A stretch of 64,000 bases of DNA from Malania oleifera (Eukaryota > Streptophyta > Magnoliopsida > Santalales > Ximeniaceae): positions 31,921,032 to 31,985,031 of the forward strand of contig NC_080420.1 in assembly GCF_029873635.1 (NCBI RefSeq), in the 5' to 3' direction. The notes beneath the pieces are model-generated. The model worked only from the letters and a program-made list of their open reading frames with translations. It had not been told where the DNA came from and made no database searches. The translations under genes were made by a program, and so were the position numbers. Below are positions 36,140-49,600 of the stretch, one piece after another (within the stretch, counting starts at the first letter, position 1; each line of letters begins with the position of its first letter).

Positions 36140-36418
36140 TGGATCGTTGAAGATGATGACCCAATATGCGCAAGGAGGTAAGGTTGCTCAAAGATAGGAG
36201 TTTTGGCTTTTGTTTCATCGAAAGTTTGAATTTTTTATAGCCTAAAGTTTGTTTTTCCTCCTTGCTCGTATCGAATCATCATTTTTGCATGCTAACGTCT
36301 CTATTTTGGCAAACTCTCCTTCTCTTTTTCTCATTCTCTCACTCTAGCTTGGGTGTGCAACCCTTCTCTTGTGCTCAATGTGCACCCCTTTTGCCTCCGC
36401 TTCTTTCTCCTTTGGCTT

Positions 36419-36452
<34 letters not shown>

Positions 36453-36895
36453 CCCCCCCCCCCTCTTCTTTAGAGAGTGAACCTACATTCCCTTTGCCTC
36501 TTCTTGTGTGTCTTGCTTTGAAGCCCAAGCCTCTTTAAATAGAGAAAAGTTAGGGGTTCTCTTCCTTTTCTCTTCCAAAAATATCCCTTATCTAAAAAAA
36601 AGCTCACTTTCATGTCCAAAAGGGGATGTTTGGACCCTCTTTTTACCCTATTCTTGTCCAATTTCAAATTAAAATGAGGATAAATCTTTTTTTTTTTTAT
36701 TAAATGAGTGTCTAATTACAAAATTAGGATCCTAAAATACCCTGAAAGCAAAATTTGTTCACTATAATGTAGGGAGAAAGAAATGAATTTTAATTATCTA
36801 CTCCTAAGCTTTTATTGACTCTTAAATTGCTCTTCCAACCCTTAATTAGTCCCAATTATAATTAAATTGACTTCGGATAAAATAGGGTGTCAACA
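36140..36895 (-). mobile_element. Probable solo LTR inside the LINE
   Basis: Non-LINE sequence between two LINE blocks. On the minus strand it starts TGTTGACACCCTATTTTATC, a start common in plant Gypsy LTRs. The other end is not resolved (about 36130-36150) and no target duplication was found. It holds a TC tract followed by a C tract. Confidence 0.45.
36416..36463. repeat. (TC)n-(C)n simple repeat
   Basis: About 17 TC units followed by about 13 C, inside the probable solo LTR. Confidence 0.9.
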
Positions 36896-38340
36896 ACTAA
36901 ATCTTTGGTTTGTAGTGTAACCCAAACAAATCTAAACTTTTCTACTATGGTATTCAAGTTCGCTTTGCTGCTGAAAATTCTGAATCCTTGGAGTTAAAGT
37001 GGGAACTCTTCCTATTAATATCTTAGTTTTCCATTGGTAAAAAAATAGAATTAGCAAATGGATTTTGATCTTCTTGTTGAGAAAATTACAGAAGAATTCA
37101 CTCTTAGACTCATTGATTTATTTCCTTGCTGGAAGGCTTCAACTAATAACATTTAAGGCCCATCCTTTTCCTTTTTATAAGAGATTGAAAGAAAGTTCAA
37201 AGCTGTCATTTGACATGGCAATGTCTAGAACACACAATATTGCAAGGTAGGTTGGGATAAGATATGCAAACCTCTTGAGGGAGGGGGTTTGAATCTTAAA
37301 TCAATGCTAGATTAGGGAGGTATTACTGCCCTCAAATTGCTTTGGTTTGTATACTCCTCTAAGAACATTTTGTGGGTTATACGGATCCATTCTTATAATT
37401 TGAAAGGCTACAAAATCTGACAAATGAAAACTACAATGAATAGTACTTGGACATGGAGGAAAATTCTGAATATAAGAGAGAAGGCTTATTAATATATCAA
37501 AATGAAAGTAGGAAATGGAAACATCTTATATTTTCTTCTATGGCAATTGGTTGGATATTTGTCCTTTGAGTAGGAATTAGATTACTCAACTTCATATTGA
37601 TTTGACTTATTTCTGAAAACCGTAGTTGTTGATTTTTGGGTAAGAGATAGATGGAATTGGCCTCATAGAGTCTCTAGAGTAGTAAATTAGTTACAATCAC
37701 ATTTATGCTTCTCTATAATTCCTAATGAAGAAGATTATGCTATTTGGTTGCCGCATTCTACTGATGTTTTGACTTTCAATTCAACCTAGAATCAAATAAG
37801 AGAAAGAGGACTTGTAGTTTCATGGAGCAAAGCTATACTCCTAAGCATGCTTTTGTAACATAGCCAACAATCCTAAACACACTAACTACACTAGAAAGTT
37901 ATTCTCTTAGGGAAAAAGTGCAAATTTCAATTGTATTTAATGTGACCAATCTTATAAAGTAGGAGATCATGTTTTCTTTGATTGTCCCACATCAAAGAAC
38001 ATTTATAAAAAAAATCATGTTCAACTCTAAATAGGTAGAGAAGTTTTAGCAACTCCTGGAGAAACTAAATTGGATTGCTTCCTTGGGCAAAAGCAAGGAT
38101 GGAATCATAAGTATAATCATATATAATCATGTGGGTTGTTGCCATCTACTATGTTTGAAAGACAAGGAATCTTATACTTTATGCAAGTAGTATTCTAAAT
38201 CCTGAAAATGTTGTTTAGAAAATTGTTAAACATGTTAAGCTAAGAGCAACTTGGTCCATAGGCTATTTTTTCACGTTGTTTTTCTTTTGTTGAATCTAGT
38301 TGTTGACTATTTTGTAATCCTCTTGAAATGTTCTTAACCT

Positions 38341-38475
38341 TTTTGCAAAGTGTTTTTTTTATATTTAATTATATTTGATATAAAAAATATAATAAAAATT
38401 TCTTTCGTTTTTCCTTTTCTTCTTATTTTACTAATAAAAATTCCTGATGCAAACATACTCAACAATAGGAAAAAG

Positions 38476-38533
<58 letters not shown>

Positions 38534-38997
38534 TATCTTTTCTTCTCCCTACTTCTTCCTAACCAATTATTAAATAAGATTAAGAGAAAAATACATTAAC
38601 CTTCCTTAAGATTTAATAAAAAAGGAGAAACACTGCCTAGAACCTTTTTTGAGATTTCAATAATTTTGTAAATCTTTTTTTAATATTTGTCAAAAAGATA
38701 CCAACCTTTACTTTTATATATATATATAGTAAAAAAAAAATTAGAGTTTTAAAGGATATAAGTATCCAAAAATAGGAGGGCAATTTATAAAAAATTTTAT
38801 CAAAATTTAAGAGAGGTAAATATCTTTAATACTAAAATTAAAAGTCAAAATATTTATAATAATTGAATACTAGAATTGACACTTGAAACCATATACAAAA
38901 TTCCAACTGGAACTTTTACCAAAGTTGAGAAATAACCCTAGCCAGACCCTCCCTACTCCCTGGTCCTCCTTCTCTCTCCGTCCCTGTCAGAGTGCCC
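38341..38997 (+). promoter_or_regulatory. Upstream region of the eIF3g gene
   Basis: A/T-rich DNA between the LINE and the eIF3g start codon. A TA tract lies at 38476-38528. Further TATA-like sequence at 38716-38729 is about 270 bp before the ATG. The last 60 bp are CT-rich, as in many plant 5' leaders. No transcription start can be fixed. Confidence 0.4.
38476..38528. repeat. (TA)n microsatellite
   Basis: About 25 TA units with one G interruption, about 470 bp upstream of the eIF3g start codon. Confidence 0.9.
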
Positions 38998-40636
38998 ATG
39001 GCGATAGACCGACCGGGTTCAGCTTCGACCCAGAATCCGATCCAATCAGGCAAGCTCCGATGGGGAGAGCTCGAGGAGGACGACGGAGAGGATCTGGACT
39101 TTCTGCTGCTTCCGCGCCAGGTGATCGGCCCCGACGAGAACGGCGTGAAGAAGGTCATCGAATATAAGTTCAACGAAGAGGGCAACAAAGTCAAGATCAC
39201 CACTACCACTCGCATCCGTAAGCTCGCCAAGGCTCGCCTCAGCAAGCGAGCTGTCGAGCGCCGCTCCTGGGCCAAGTTTGGCGACGCTGTCCACGAGGAC
39301 GTCGGCAGCCGACTCACAATGGTCTCCACCGAAGAGATCGTCCTCGAGCGACCTAGGGCTCCTGGTTTGTCTTGCTTTTTCTGTTTCTTTACGTACCAAT
39401 TCTCTTTTATGTTTCGAAGAGATTGGATTTTTCTTTGAATGCATGTATAGACGTGTGCTTGGCCTTGTTTGAATTGATATTGCAACGAAATCCTTTTATT
39501 TATATTTTTATTGTGAGTTTCAAATAGTTAAGTTGTTATTGCAGTGCAAATATTTATGTTGCTAAGCATTTTGTTGGAAGTAAAGGATTTTAGATATTGC
39601 CTGCCGCTTTAGTTCGAATTAGTTTTGCATTCAAAATTTTTATTTATGTTGTTATTGCAGTGCAAATATTTAAGTATGTTTTTTTTTTTTTTGAAACTTT
39701 GAATTGTGCACGAGTTTATTGATTCCATAGTTATGTTTAGGCAATCAATATGAAACTACCTGAATTTGAGCTATATTTGGGCTCTTTGTATCTTTGCCAA
39801 ACAAAAAAACAAAAAGATGCTGGAAATGTGTGATGGCCCTTGTCAGCGTCCAGCACAAGAACAATTTGCAACGAGTATTGTACCCCACTAGGTTCTTATA
39901 TCAGGCTTACTTTTTTTTTTTTTGGTTTATTCCTAGGTTTTTTGATGTGTGGCTTTTAAGATAATATGATTCGAAACCAATATCTGCACTTAAGTGATTG
40001 CCATGATGTATAGTTTCACTGTAGGCCTCTCCATCTCTGGCTCTCTACCACTGACTGTACAATGTAGTCCTTACTATGCCATCTTTCCAATTTTGATTTG
40101 GTTTATATTCATATTTATACATCCTACAGTTAAATGTAGAAAAGATAATCGCAAAACAACCCCGAAGAACTAAACCACCCAAAACAATTCTAAATCTACT
40201 AAACTTCTAAAATTAGAAAATTTTCCAATTCAATCAGCCGGAGAGGGGAACTTTGAGCTTTAGGGGAAATCCTAGGAATGTACAGGCTGGTGTTTTCCAT
40301 TTAAAGTAAGCTGCCGGCCTGCAAAGATCAAAATGCTGAAGGTGAGGATGGTAATCTGATTATTGTCCCAATGTTTTAAAAGGCGAAGGCATAAGGTGAG
40401 GCGTAAGCCTTTTGGAGAATTTAATTTTTATTTAAAAATACATAAATAAATTATATAGACTAAAAATATTATGAATTTTATTAGATAATTAAAACAAAAC
40501 ATGTTCTTTAAATTTTACCTCTAAAAAATAGTTTAGAGAGTCTGCCTTTGGGCTATTTGCCCATAAATTACAGGGCCACTGCCAGGTGCCCATCATTGAT
40601 TTTAAATATTTTACTCTAGTTCTATCTGTCTCTCAG

Positions 40637-40667
<31 letters not shown>

Positions 40668-43600
40668 AGATGACTCCCAAATGGAATGTAAGAGAGACCA
40701 TCTCTTAGTCGTTGTGGCCTAGAGTGAGGGAAGTTGCTTGCGAGGAGAGAAAGTTGCTGGAAAGAGGTTGCTTGAGATGATAGAGTCGCAGATGTATAGA
40801 TGATCTGATTTTGGTCAACAATCTAAAGTGATGTTGAAGATTTGAAGGAGTCCGCAAGAATGGGGAGAGAGTGAATGGTTGGATAGCAACAATAACTTGT
40901 CAAATGGAGGAAAGGAACTTGACTTGTTGAAGGGATGCATGCTATTTTGCCATAATAAGTTTTTTTTTTAAACATATTTTTATACTATTAAAATAAGATA
41001 TGTGTTCATCCCAAAAGGCACAAGCCTTTGATTTTGAGGTGTAAAAATCATGCCTTTTCAGCTGAGGTACACCCCAGCCCCAAAGGCGTACGCATTTTAG
41101 GATTTACGCATTTTAAAATAGCCCTCAATGTGTTTTGGCCCCAAAACACCTCAAGGCACACCTCAGGGACGCCTTTAAAAACACTGGGTTTTGCCATATA
41201 ATCGTAAATTTGAGGAAGATGTCCATTTGATAGTCTTAAATTGGGAAATCTAATTTGGTGTCTACTAAGACAGCTCAAAAGATTTCTAAGCTTATGAAAG
41301 ACATTCTTCCTAACCTAGATGATACGCCAAAGTTATTGGCTATATCTTTGTGCCAGAGGGAGTTAGCTAAAGGGGAAAAAATAATTACCATTTGTTCATT
41401 AAGGTGTGAGAGAGACAATTGAGATCCTCAAACCCTATTGGACAAGATGGGTTTTAAATTGTGAGTTTATTAGGGAAGGAAGTTAGGGTGTATGGTTCTC
41501 CTAAGACCTTCGAGAGAAAGAAGAAGATGATTCATAGTTGAAGAATTTAGAAACCTCAATAAATTATGTGGGGGTTGGGTTTTTAGGGTTTTTATTGGGG
41601 GTGGGGTTTTTTGGGTTTTTATTGGGGGTGGGGGGGGGGGGGGGTTGCAAATGGAAAGGTAAAGGGAGTCAAATAGTTAAAATATGAGGTTAATGAGTTC
41701 GAATTTTTGAGGGTTAGGAGATTTTAAAGAAAGGGGTTTGGTTTGGGAATTGGTGTCTAGATATTCTCTTGAGATATTGTTCTTGCAACAAATTAAGCTA
41801 GAATATGTAAATGGAGGAATTGATAGGGAATCTAGCCAGGTAGACGTAAAGATTGGGCTACTCTTTCTTTGTGAAGGACATTTGGGGGAGTGATGTTGTA
41901 GGATACTCGGGTGGCTACTTCAGTGGAACATTTTTGGTGGTTTTTTTTGTTGTTAGTGACTCAGTGCTAGTAGAGGTGTGGGGACAGGGGATAGTGGTGG
42001 TTCGCTTTCGTTCATTAGCCCTACTTGAGCTATCTTTAGATCCCAATTTTGGGAGGATATGGGGCCTGTTTTTTGGTTGTGTTGCCCTAGGTGAGTATTT
42101 GGGGGAGATATTAATGTGTTTTGGGGTCCCAACAGAAAATCAAGGAGGTGGGAGATTCTCTGCTGGCATGCAATTTTTTGGTAGGTTCAGTAATGAACGT
42201 GGGCTGAGAGATACTCCTTTGCAGAATGCTATTTTCAATTGGTTTGTGGGGGGATAGGATGGTGGCTAGTAGGTTAGTGGGAGGTTGAGTTTCTTGATCT
42301 ATCTCAAGAAGTTCTAGCTGGACCTGTTTCAAATCATTTTTCTTGTTTTCTAGACTCTAGAAAGAAGAAGAGGAGGCTTACTCCATTGCAATCTTGTGAA
42401 TATGTGGATGGATCATCATGGTTTTGGTCATTTAGTGAAGGAGACTTGGAGTAGGTGTGATGCTGCAGGTTGGGAGAGCTTTAAGTTTATGAAGAAACTA
42501 AGTGTATTAAAGAGGTGTTCAAGAAGTGGAATTTGAAGGTGTTTGGAGATGTTAAGAGTGGAAAAAATGAGTCGAGCAAGTTGAGTGTTCTAGACAGGAA
42601 AGAGAATGAGGAGGGGCTTTTTGTTGAAGAAGGAGTTGAGTGAGTTGCATTGAAGAATGAGTTAGAAAGTGTATTACTGAAGGGGCTCAAGACTTGGAGG
42701 CAAAAAAATTATTCCTTAGGAGTCCCTTTAGGAGGAAAGCCCTGCCCTTTAGATTTTTGGGAGCTAGTGGTGCCCAAAGTAGCCAAGCAGTTGGATGGGT
42801 GGAAAGGTGCTTTATTCTCTATTTAGGGTAGAACTACTCTTACACAGTCTCCATAATGATTAGGGTTCCTCCTTTCTTATTTTTTAGAGGGATTCTTTTT
42901 TTTTTTTGGAAATTTCATTTTAGGAGGGATTTGAATGGAGTTGGAGGAGCTTACTTCTTTGTTCATTGTCTTGGAGGGCAGCATTATCTTCAATAGGAGT
43001 GATGCTAGAACTTGGATTCTTCAGGGGATTATTTGTGCAAGTCTTTCTTACCTACTTAAGGTCAATGCGTCTTTCCTATTTTTTGTGGGATACTAAATTT
43101 TCTTTTAAGATAAAGCCATTTTTTTTTGTTTGGTGGCCTTTAAAGAGTTAACGCCAACAATCTACTATAGAGTAGGAGACATTCAAAAGTTGTCTCTAGA
43201 TATGTGTCTCATGATTCATGTGTGGGAGTAGCTTTGAGGATGCCTCATATTTGTGTTTACACTATTAATTTGCACGGGATTTGTGGAACAATGCTATTTG
43301 GTTTTCTCAGTGAAGTGTGGGTTTGCCCTAAATCAGTGGAACACTTTTTGAGTATTTCTTTTGTTGGTTTTGAGATGGGTAAGGATGTGGAGAGTTTGTG
43401 GAGATGTGCTTTTTGTGCTGTTTTATGGGGAATTTGGTTGTAGAGGAATGCAGGAATTTTTTAAAGAAAGAGTATCTTCTGTTAGAATTGGTGTATTCCC
43501 AAGAGAGGGGGGTGAATTGGAATTTTAAAACTTTTCTCCTAGGTTGAACTAGATGTCAGCTGAGTATTACAACCTAGGGTCCTTCTATTCAGTTCCAAAT

Positions 43601-46600
43601 ATACCGATAAATATAATATGCGGAAATTTAAATCAAGCGCATTATTCACATAATAACATACACGTACGGTAAATATAAAGTGTGACAATATACACAAACA
43701 CACGATATGTTATCGGGGTTCGCCTAACTGTGCCTACGTCCCCGCCTCTAGCTCGCAAGTTCGAGGATTCTACTAATAGCTCACTTAAGGGTGGAGCGAC
43801 ACCGATTACAATTAGGTCAAATTAACACAGGGCTGACCTCATCCTTAACCAGGTCAATTAGTGGGACTAACCTCAACCTACACGCCTTACCAGGACGACG
43901 CACCTAGCTTTCCTAACCGGGTCAAAGCCAATCCAGGACTATTCTAGGGCTAGTCTCCCTCTTTAGGCTCGTGCCTGGAAATACAACAGTATTTAAAAAT
44001 ACAACCAGATGGTACAATGAATATGCTTTCAAGTAAAGCAGATGTGTACCCAGATACACGCAATCACATACACCACAAATGATATAATATGTAAGCTCAA
44101 TGTGGTCCAATATTTCCACTCTCAGATATATGTATTTACTATTAGTGTAATAAGTGCGTGAGAGTATCAATCAAGCAATCTTTGTATCACAAGATATTCA
44201 ATCAATAAGTTCACACAAAGATGTCAAGTCTCAAGTATTTCAATCAGCAGGATGTCTCAAGCATGTAAATATCAAATGGTGTATATGCTTGGTTTGCAAA
44301 AAATGTGTAATTTTTGTATTCAGCAAATAATATATGAGTGAGTGAATATTACAACAAAGGTCACTATCACACAAACAAATATCTTCTCAAAGTTATATCA
44401 AAATAAATACCACAAGATATTTGAAAATTTTTTGAAGAGATTTTGCAATCCACAAACAAATATGAACTTCTCAAGATATTGCAATGGATATGCAATACTC
44501 AGAAGTTTAATATAAGTCTTCTTAGGTGAGACTTATTAACAAAGTCCCTTAAGAATACTTAGGTTTAGCTCTCAAGAAAATTATACCAAGCAACTAGAGC
44601 AAGGAGAGCAAACCTATGGAAACAAACACTTAATCCACTTACTAATAATGTAGGCACTAATAGAAGGTAAGCATGAGTGAATGAAGCTAAAAAATGAATA
44701 ATATATGTTTTTGGATTATCAGAGAATTCTCCCTAATCAAGGTAGCTTATGTCATGTTAATTTTTACAAATGATCACATATATATAGACATGGGAAGAAA
44801 TATGACCGTTAGGGACTTATTAGAAATTATTGGAAAAGTTTAATAACATTTAAAACATTTTAACCCTGTTTAAAAGATATTTAATCGCGGTAAAAATCAG
44901 GGCAACCCGAGAGGTCTAGTCGACCAGAAAGGTTTTGGTCGACCAGATCTCATATGGTTTGGTCGACAAGGAGTATTTTGAACTAAAGGCTCGGTCGACC
45001 GAAAGTGGGCGATTTCCCATTTCTCCGAGGTTCGATCAACTAGGCCATTTTGAACAGGCAAGTTCGGTCGACCAGACCGTTGGAATTTTTCCCGAGGACC
45101 CTCGATCGATTAGGTAGTTGGAGTACAAAAATGGCTCGGTCGACCAGATGGTCAAATTGTTAACCAGAGAGGGTTTCAGTCGACCAGGAGTTTTGAACTA
45201 TACTGGTTTGGTCGACCAGATGGTCAAACATTGACCTCAGGGGGTTTCGGTCGACCAAGGGATTTGAACTACTTTGGTTCGGTCGATCAGGACCTTGGTC
45301 AACTGTTGACCCAGACCTATTTCGGTCGACCGGGGCAGAATGAACTGCCTTGGTTAGTCGACCGAAAGTGCACAATGTGTGCATTTCGGTCTTATTTTGA
45401 AGCACACAAATCCTATTTAAGTGCTTAACAAGTATAGGTGCAATGGTGTGTGTTCCAGGGTTATTTTTGTCCAAAATTAAAGATACCAAAAAAGTCCGGT
45501 GTCGGTCGACCGAAACCCTAAGGTCATTCTAAGGTCATTTTGGGTTATGCTTGATTTGAGCTTACACAATACATCATGCTGATGATGCATGCAATTATTA
45601 CAAATTATAAGCCCTAATTACTATTACAGACCAATTACACAAATGAATTATATATTTACAACACAAAGTAATTGGGTCTTCAATCTTTACTTGCTCTTTG
45701 TGCATTGAGATCTGTCAATTTGAGTTCCTGCACATAATCTCAAACACCATTAGATATAACAGGTATTTGTCATTATCAAAACTGGGCGCGACCTATAAGG
45801 TCAACATTTTCTTTGGGATATAGTGTGGTATTTGGCTTCCCTTGTCTGATGGGATTTATTTGTGTCAAAGAAACCATGTTTCCTGTTTGCGTTTTTTTTT
45901 TTGGTATGTGTGTGGTTGTTTATGTTTAGGGGGTTTTGATTATGAGAATTGAGGAAGGGGAACGAAGGGTGACTTATGGGCTTCAACATTTTTATTTTTC
46001 AGAATTTGGTTGATTTTACTTTTCAGAATTTATCTTTTTGAAGTAGAGTCGTATCATGTGCAGTCTCCAGAATATATTTCTTTGACCCATGTTACTATGA
46101 CAAATTTCTGCATTGGCAATAAGGATTTCTGTTGCAATAATCGTTAGATTTACGGTTAAATTCAGATTTGACACAAAAAATGAATTTCTTTCAGTTTAAG
46201 TTCTCATCTGAACCCTTTTAAACTTGGAGCCTGAGTTGTTTCATTTGAAGATTGTAAAATGGTTACTGGTAAAACTCATTAAAAATAAAACATGTGGGAA
46301 GGCTCTAGAAAATTCTCTTACAATTTGGTTTATGGTTTGAAAAAATAACATGATTATACATTCTCATATAAAAAATATTATTGTTCATTTCTTTATTTCC
46401 TCTTTGAAGAAAGTTTTTGGCTTTGCCACAGTATCAAGTCATTGCAGTCTCACAAGTATATAGTTTGGAATTTTTGATGTGTTGGTTCAGTAGTCTCTTG
46501 TCCAGCTTTTGAACAGCCCTTGTAGTTTTTAGGTTTCAATTTCCCTTCAGGATTGCTTACTGTTTTAATTATTTTATGATGAGCTTTCCTCAAAATGTGT

Positions 46601-49600
46601 CTGTGTTGTAGTGCAGTGTGTGTTGCCTGAGTAATTTTGTTCTATTTTTTCCCTTGTTTTGATGAAGGTTTTCTTCATTCAATTTATTTTGATGATTTAA
46701 TATCGATGGCTTGTTCCTGTTGTGAGATGTAATACTGTCAGTGCTTTCTTTCGATTCAATTATTGAAAATATTTTCCCATGAATTCAAATTTTATAATGA
46801 AAAAAATAGCTGAATGGTCATGTACCATGAGATGTTTATTACATAATACATAAAAAGACTGCAAAACAAGGGAGTCCAAAAAATCTGCCAAAGGTGCCTG
46901 ATTACCCTACATTATCCAGACACATTTATGCTGCGTTTGGGAGCATGGATTTCAGACATTGGATTTGGATTTGGGTTGATTTGGACAAATTTTAATATAA
47001 TTTTATATTACATTTTATCCAAATTCAGGACGTATCCAAACATAGGGTTAATGTCTTTTTGCTGCTAATATTGTTTAACATAGTAGTAAGGAAACACCAG
47101 CCCTTTATTTGTCTCCCCAGATTGTCCTAAAGATTGCATGTGGCATGGTGCTTTGAGCTTTCTTAATATTTTTCCCAGTATCGTAGATTTTCTGAGCCTG
47201 TATAAGATCGATGACTGATCAAGGCATTTCCCACTTTCACAGTAACTTTACATGCAGAAACTGAATGATTTATCAGGATGCTAATGACCTCTTTGTTTTA
47301 GATACATATGATTGCTCATTACAACATGCTCAAGGAGCAGTGGACTAGTTTGCCATTTTTTGCCCACTGGCTCCCCAGCTGCATGCATCTGCTCCTAGCC
47401 TAAGTGATGTTATATTTGCAGCTCTAGTCTTTGAAGGTCTAACCCTATTAACATGATTTACTAAATAAAAAATTTTGATGTGATGAGACTTGACTATCGA
47501 TGTATCAACTATGTGAGGAACAAGTATTCACTGAGAAAGTCAAGAACAGATTTTTCATTTGGCAGGGTTAAAAAATTGTCTGTAATAATCTATCTTTGCT
47601 GGAAAAACATGGTATGAGTCCATTTTAGAGTGTTTTTTTTTTTGGATAGCAAGAGAAGAGATTTTATTAATAAGAGAAGAATTTACAAAAAATGAGAAAA
47701 CGATATTTCCCATCAAAATTCTGGAAAAAACCAGAAAAAAGAACTAAAAAAACAAGTAAATGCTATAAATATCAAAGCAAAAGTTCCTCTGATCCTCCTG
47801 AATTTCTGAAAAGCGAACTCCCTTAAAACATCAAAAGCCAATGCACCATAAAGAGGCCAAGTATTTAATCTTCTCGCAAACCAACTGCCAATTCAATTTT
47901 TTCCCTGAAAAAATCTGTGCATTATGCTCCAGCTATAATCCCCACAGTGCTGCAAATATACCCATTTCCAAAGAGCAGCCCTACCTTTCATCCAAAACCC
48001 TCAAAAGAAATAGTCAACATTCCTTCCACCAATGCTGGACAAATTCAAGCTTCTCCCAACATGCCAAATAATTTATTCCAGATGCTCCAAGCAAAATCAG
48101 TGTACGAACAAATGTGATGCCATTTTAGAATTCAAATAACAAAGCACACAGTCATATCGAGATGAGGCATTCAAAGTTCAAAGGTCTCCTGATTTGCAAC
48201 AGATTATTAGTTTTGATTCTATTAAGCACAGCCAGCCAAATGAAAGCCTTAATCTTTGGAAGAGCTTTGGTCTTCCAAATAGATGAGTATAGAGGAAAAC
48301 AAGAGTTGGAACAGGTCAAAAACTCTGACAAAGATTTACAAGAATATACCCTGAAATGATCCAAAGCCCAATGCCGAGTATCCCTAGCTGAATAAAGCTG
48401 ACAATTTTCAATAATTCCACTGTTTCTCACACATCCTTTGTTTCAGGTCTGGGTTGGACATTTTCCCCAACTATTTATTAAGAAAGAAGAAAGAGACTAC
48501 AAGGACAAGATTTCAACCAAATACAGTCAAAAAAATGAAGTCAACAAAGAAAATCAGTGAAGTGAAGCACTCTAGTCTCTTAGCGTACTAATGTAGGACG
48601 AGAAACGGCTATTTGGATGGATCATTTTTACCTAATTTGGAGGCCTATGTCAAAGAATAGGGTCAATAGTTTATTGGGTCCGAAACCCAAATGTGCTTAG
48701 TTTTTAAGTATGTGTGTGTAGTTTGCTTCTATGAGGATTGTGCATGTTGGGGGCTTGTTTGTTGTAGGGCAATAGTGAGGCAAGATAAATAATTCTACTC
48801 CCAACCAAGTTGAGAGAATGCTCTCTCTTAAAAATGCTTGCATTGCTCTCTAAGCAAACACAGCTTCAGCTTTTATTACTTGAATCAGCTTGACACCTTG
48901 ACATTGTAAACAAGTACTTTTTCCTCCATGAGGGCTGTTCTTCATTATTGTTTCCAATAAATTACCTAAGTATGTCAATCAACCAGATTAAAAATTTTTG
49001 CCAGCCGGAAAGTGGAGAAGGCTATGTTTTTTTTTTGAGGGATGTGGATGTGCATGCATGTGTGCGTATGCTTGTACCCATGCACGCGAGAGAGAGAGAA
49101 GGGGTTCATAAAATATGTTTGTATGAAATGTCAACCAGTATTCACTAGACATTTTCAGCAGATCCTTTGTATTTGTTGTTCATGACTATGCTGTTTTTAG
49201 ATACACTGCAAATTGCATCTGGGGAAATATAGTCAGCTCTGCTGATATTTATTACCAGCCACTCCATACTGCTCGTCTTTTCTCTTTTGGTGTCCGTGCA
49301 ATGTTCTGCCTTGAGACTGCTAGCTGCTTTCTTGTATTTAGGTGATTGTGGTGTTTGGATTTCTTTTCTGATTTCTTAGCAGCCTCCTTTCTCCTTTCCC
49401 CTCATATTTTATTCACTGCTTTTGTTGGGTGCGTGGACTCTCTCCATGCTTTTGACCTCCCTTTCCAATGGCATGCTTGGCTTTTTGTGTTACCTGATTG
49501 GATTTTTAAGATATTGATTATTATAGAAAATTCTTAAGCCATTTTAGTCAGTACTCTTTACCCTGTATCTGGATTCATATGAAGGGCTTCTAATTCATAA

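Larger units (their letters stand above)
35197..38340 (+). mobile_element. L1-type LINE fragment, split by a probable solo LTR
   Basis: Plus-strand ORF2 remains. At 35.2-35.6 kb is the linker before reverse transcriptase ('KSKIRIRPLIDANGVSLT'). At 35.6-36.1 kb is its N-terminal half ('ALLPK'-like motif, FKPIACFNLIYKCITKILAN, LKVDLRKAF). At 36.9-38.3 kb is the C-terminal part and zf-RVT region (WLPHSTDVLTFN-like, KHAFVT-like, GKSKDGIIS-like). Stops are numerous and the middle of reverse transcriptase is missing. 5' end lost at the LTR remnant; no clear tail. Confidence 0.7.
41700..45990 (+). mobile_element. L1-type LINE fragment in the eIF3g intron, split by a solo LTR
   Basis: Endonuclease remains near 41.85-42.25 kb (RFSNERGLRDTPLQNAIF resembles the conserved LxDxxLxxxxFTW end of plant L1 endonucleases). 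Then a linker (42.4-42.7 kb), a piece of late reverse transcriptase (42.75-43.15 kb), and the zf-RVT/C-terminal region (43.2-43.48 kb: SVEHFLSISFVGF, LWRCAFCAVLWGIWL). The C-terminal reading resumes at about 45812 (LWDIVWYLASL) after the LTR. The core of reverse transcriptase is deleted. Same orientation as the host gene; dead. Confidence 0.7.

Noticed and set aside
38916-39485. 189-residue minus-strand frame over eIF3g exon 1
   Set aside because: It is the antisense shadow of a conserved, confidently identified exon.
45160-45489. Minus-strand open frame with repeated 'VDRN' and 'VDQ' phrases
   Set aside because: It is a translation of the GTCGAC phrase array in an LTR; the repetition is DNA-level and there is no start context or family.
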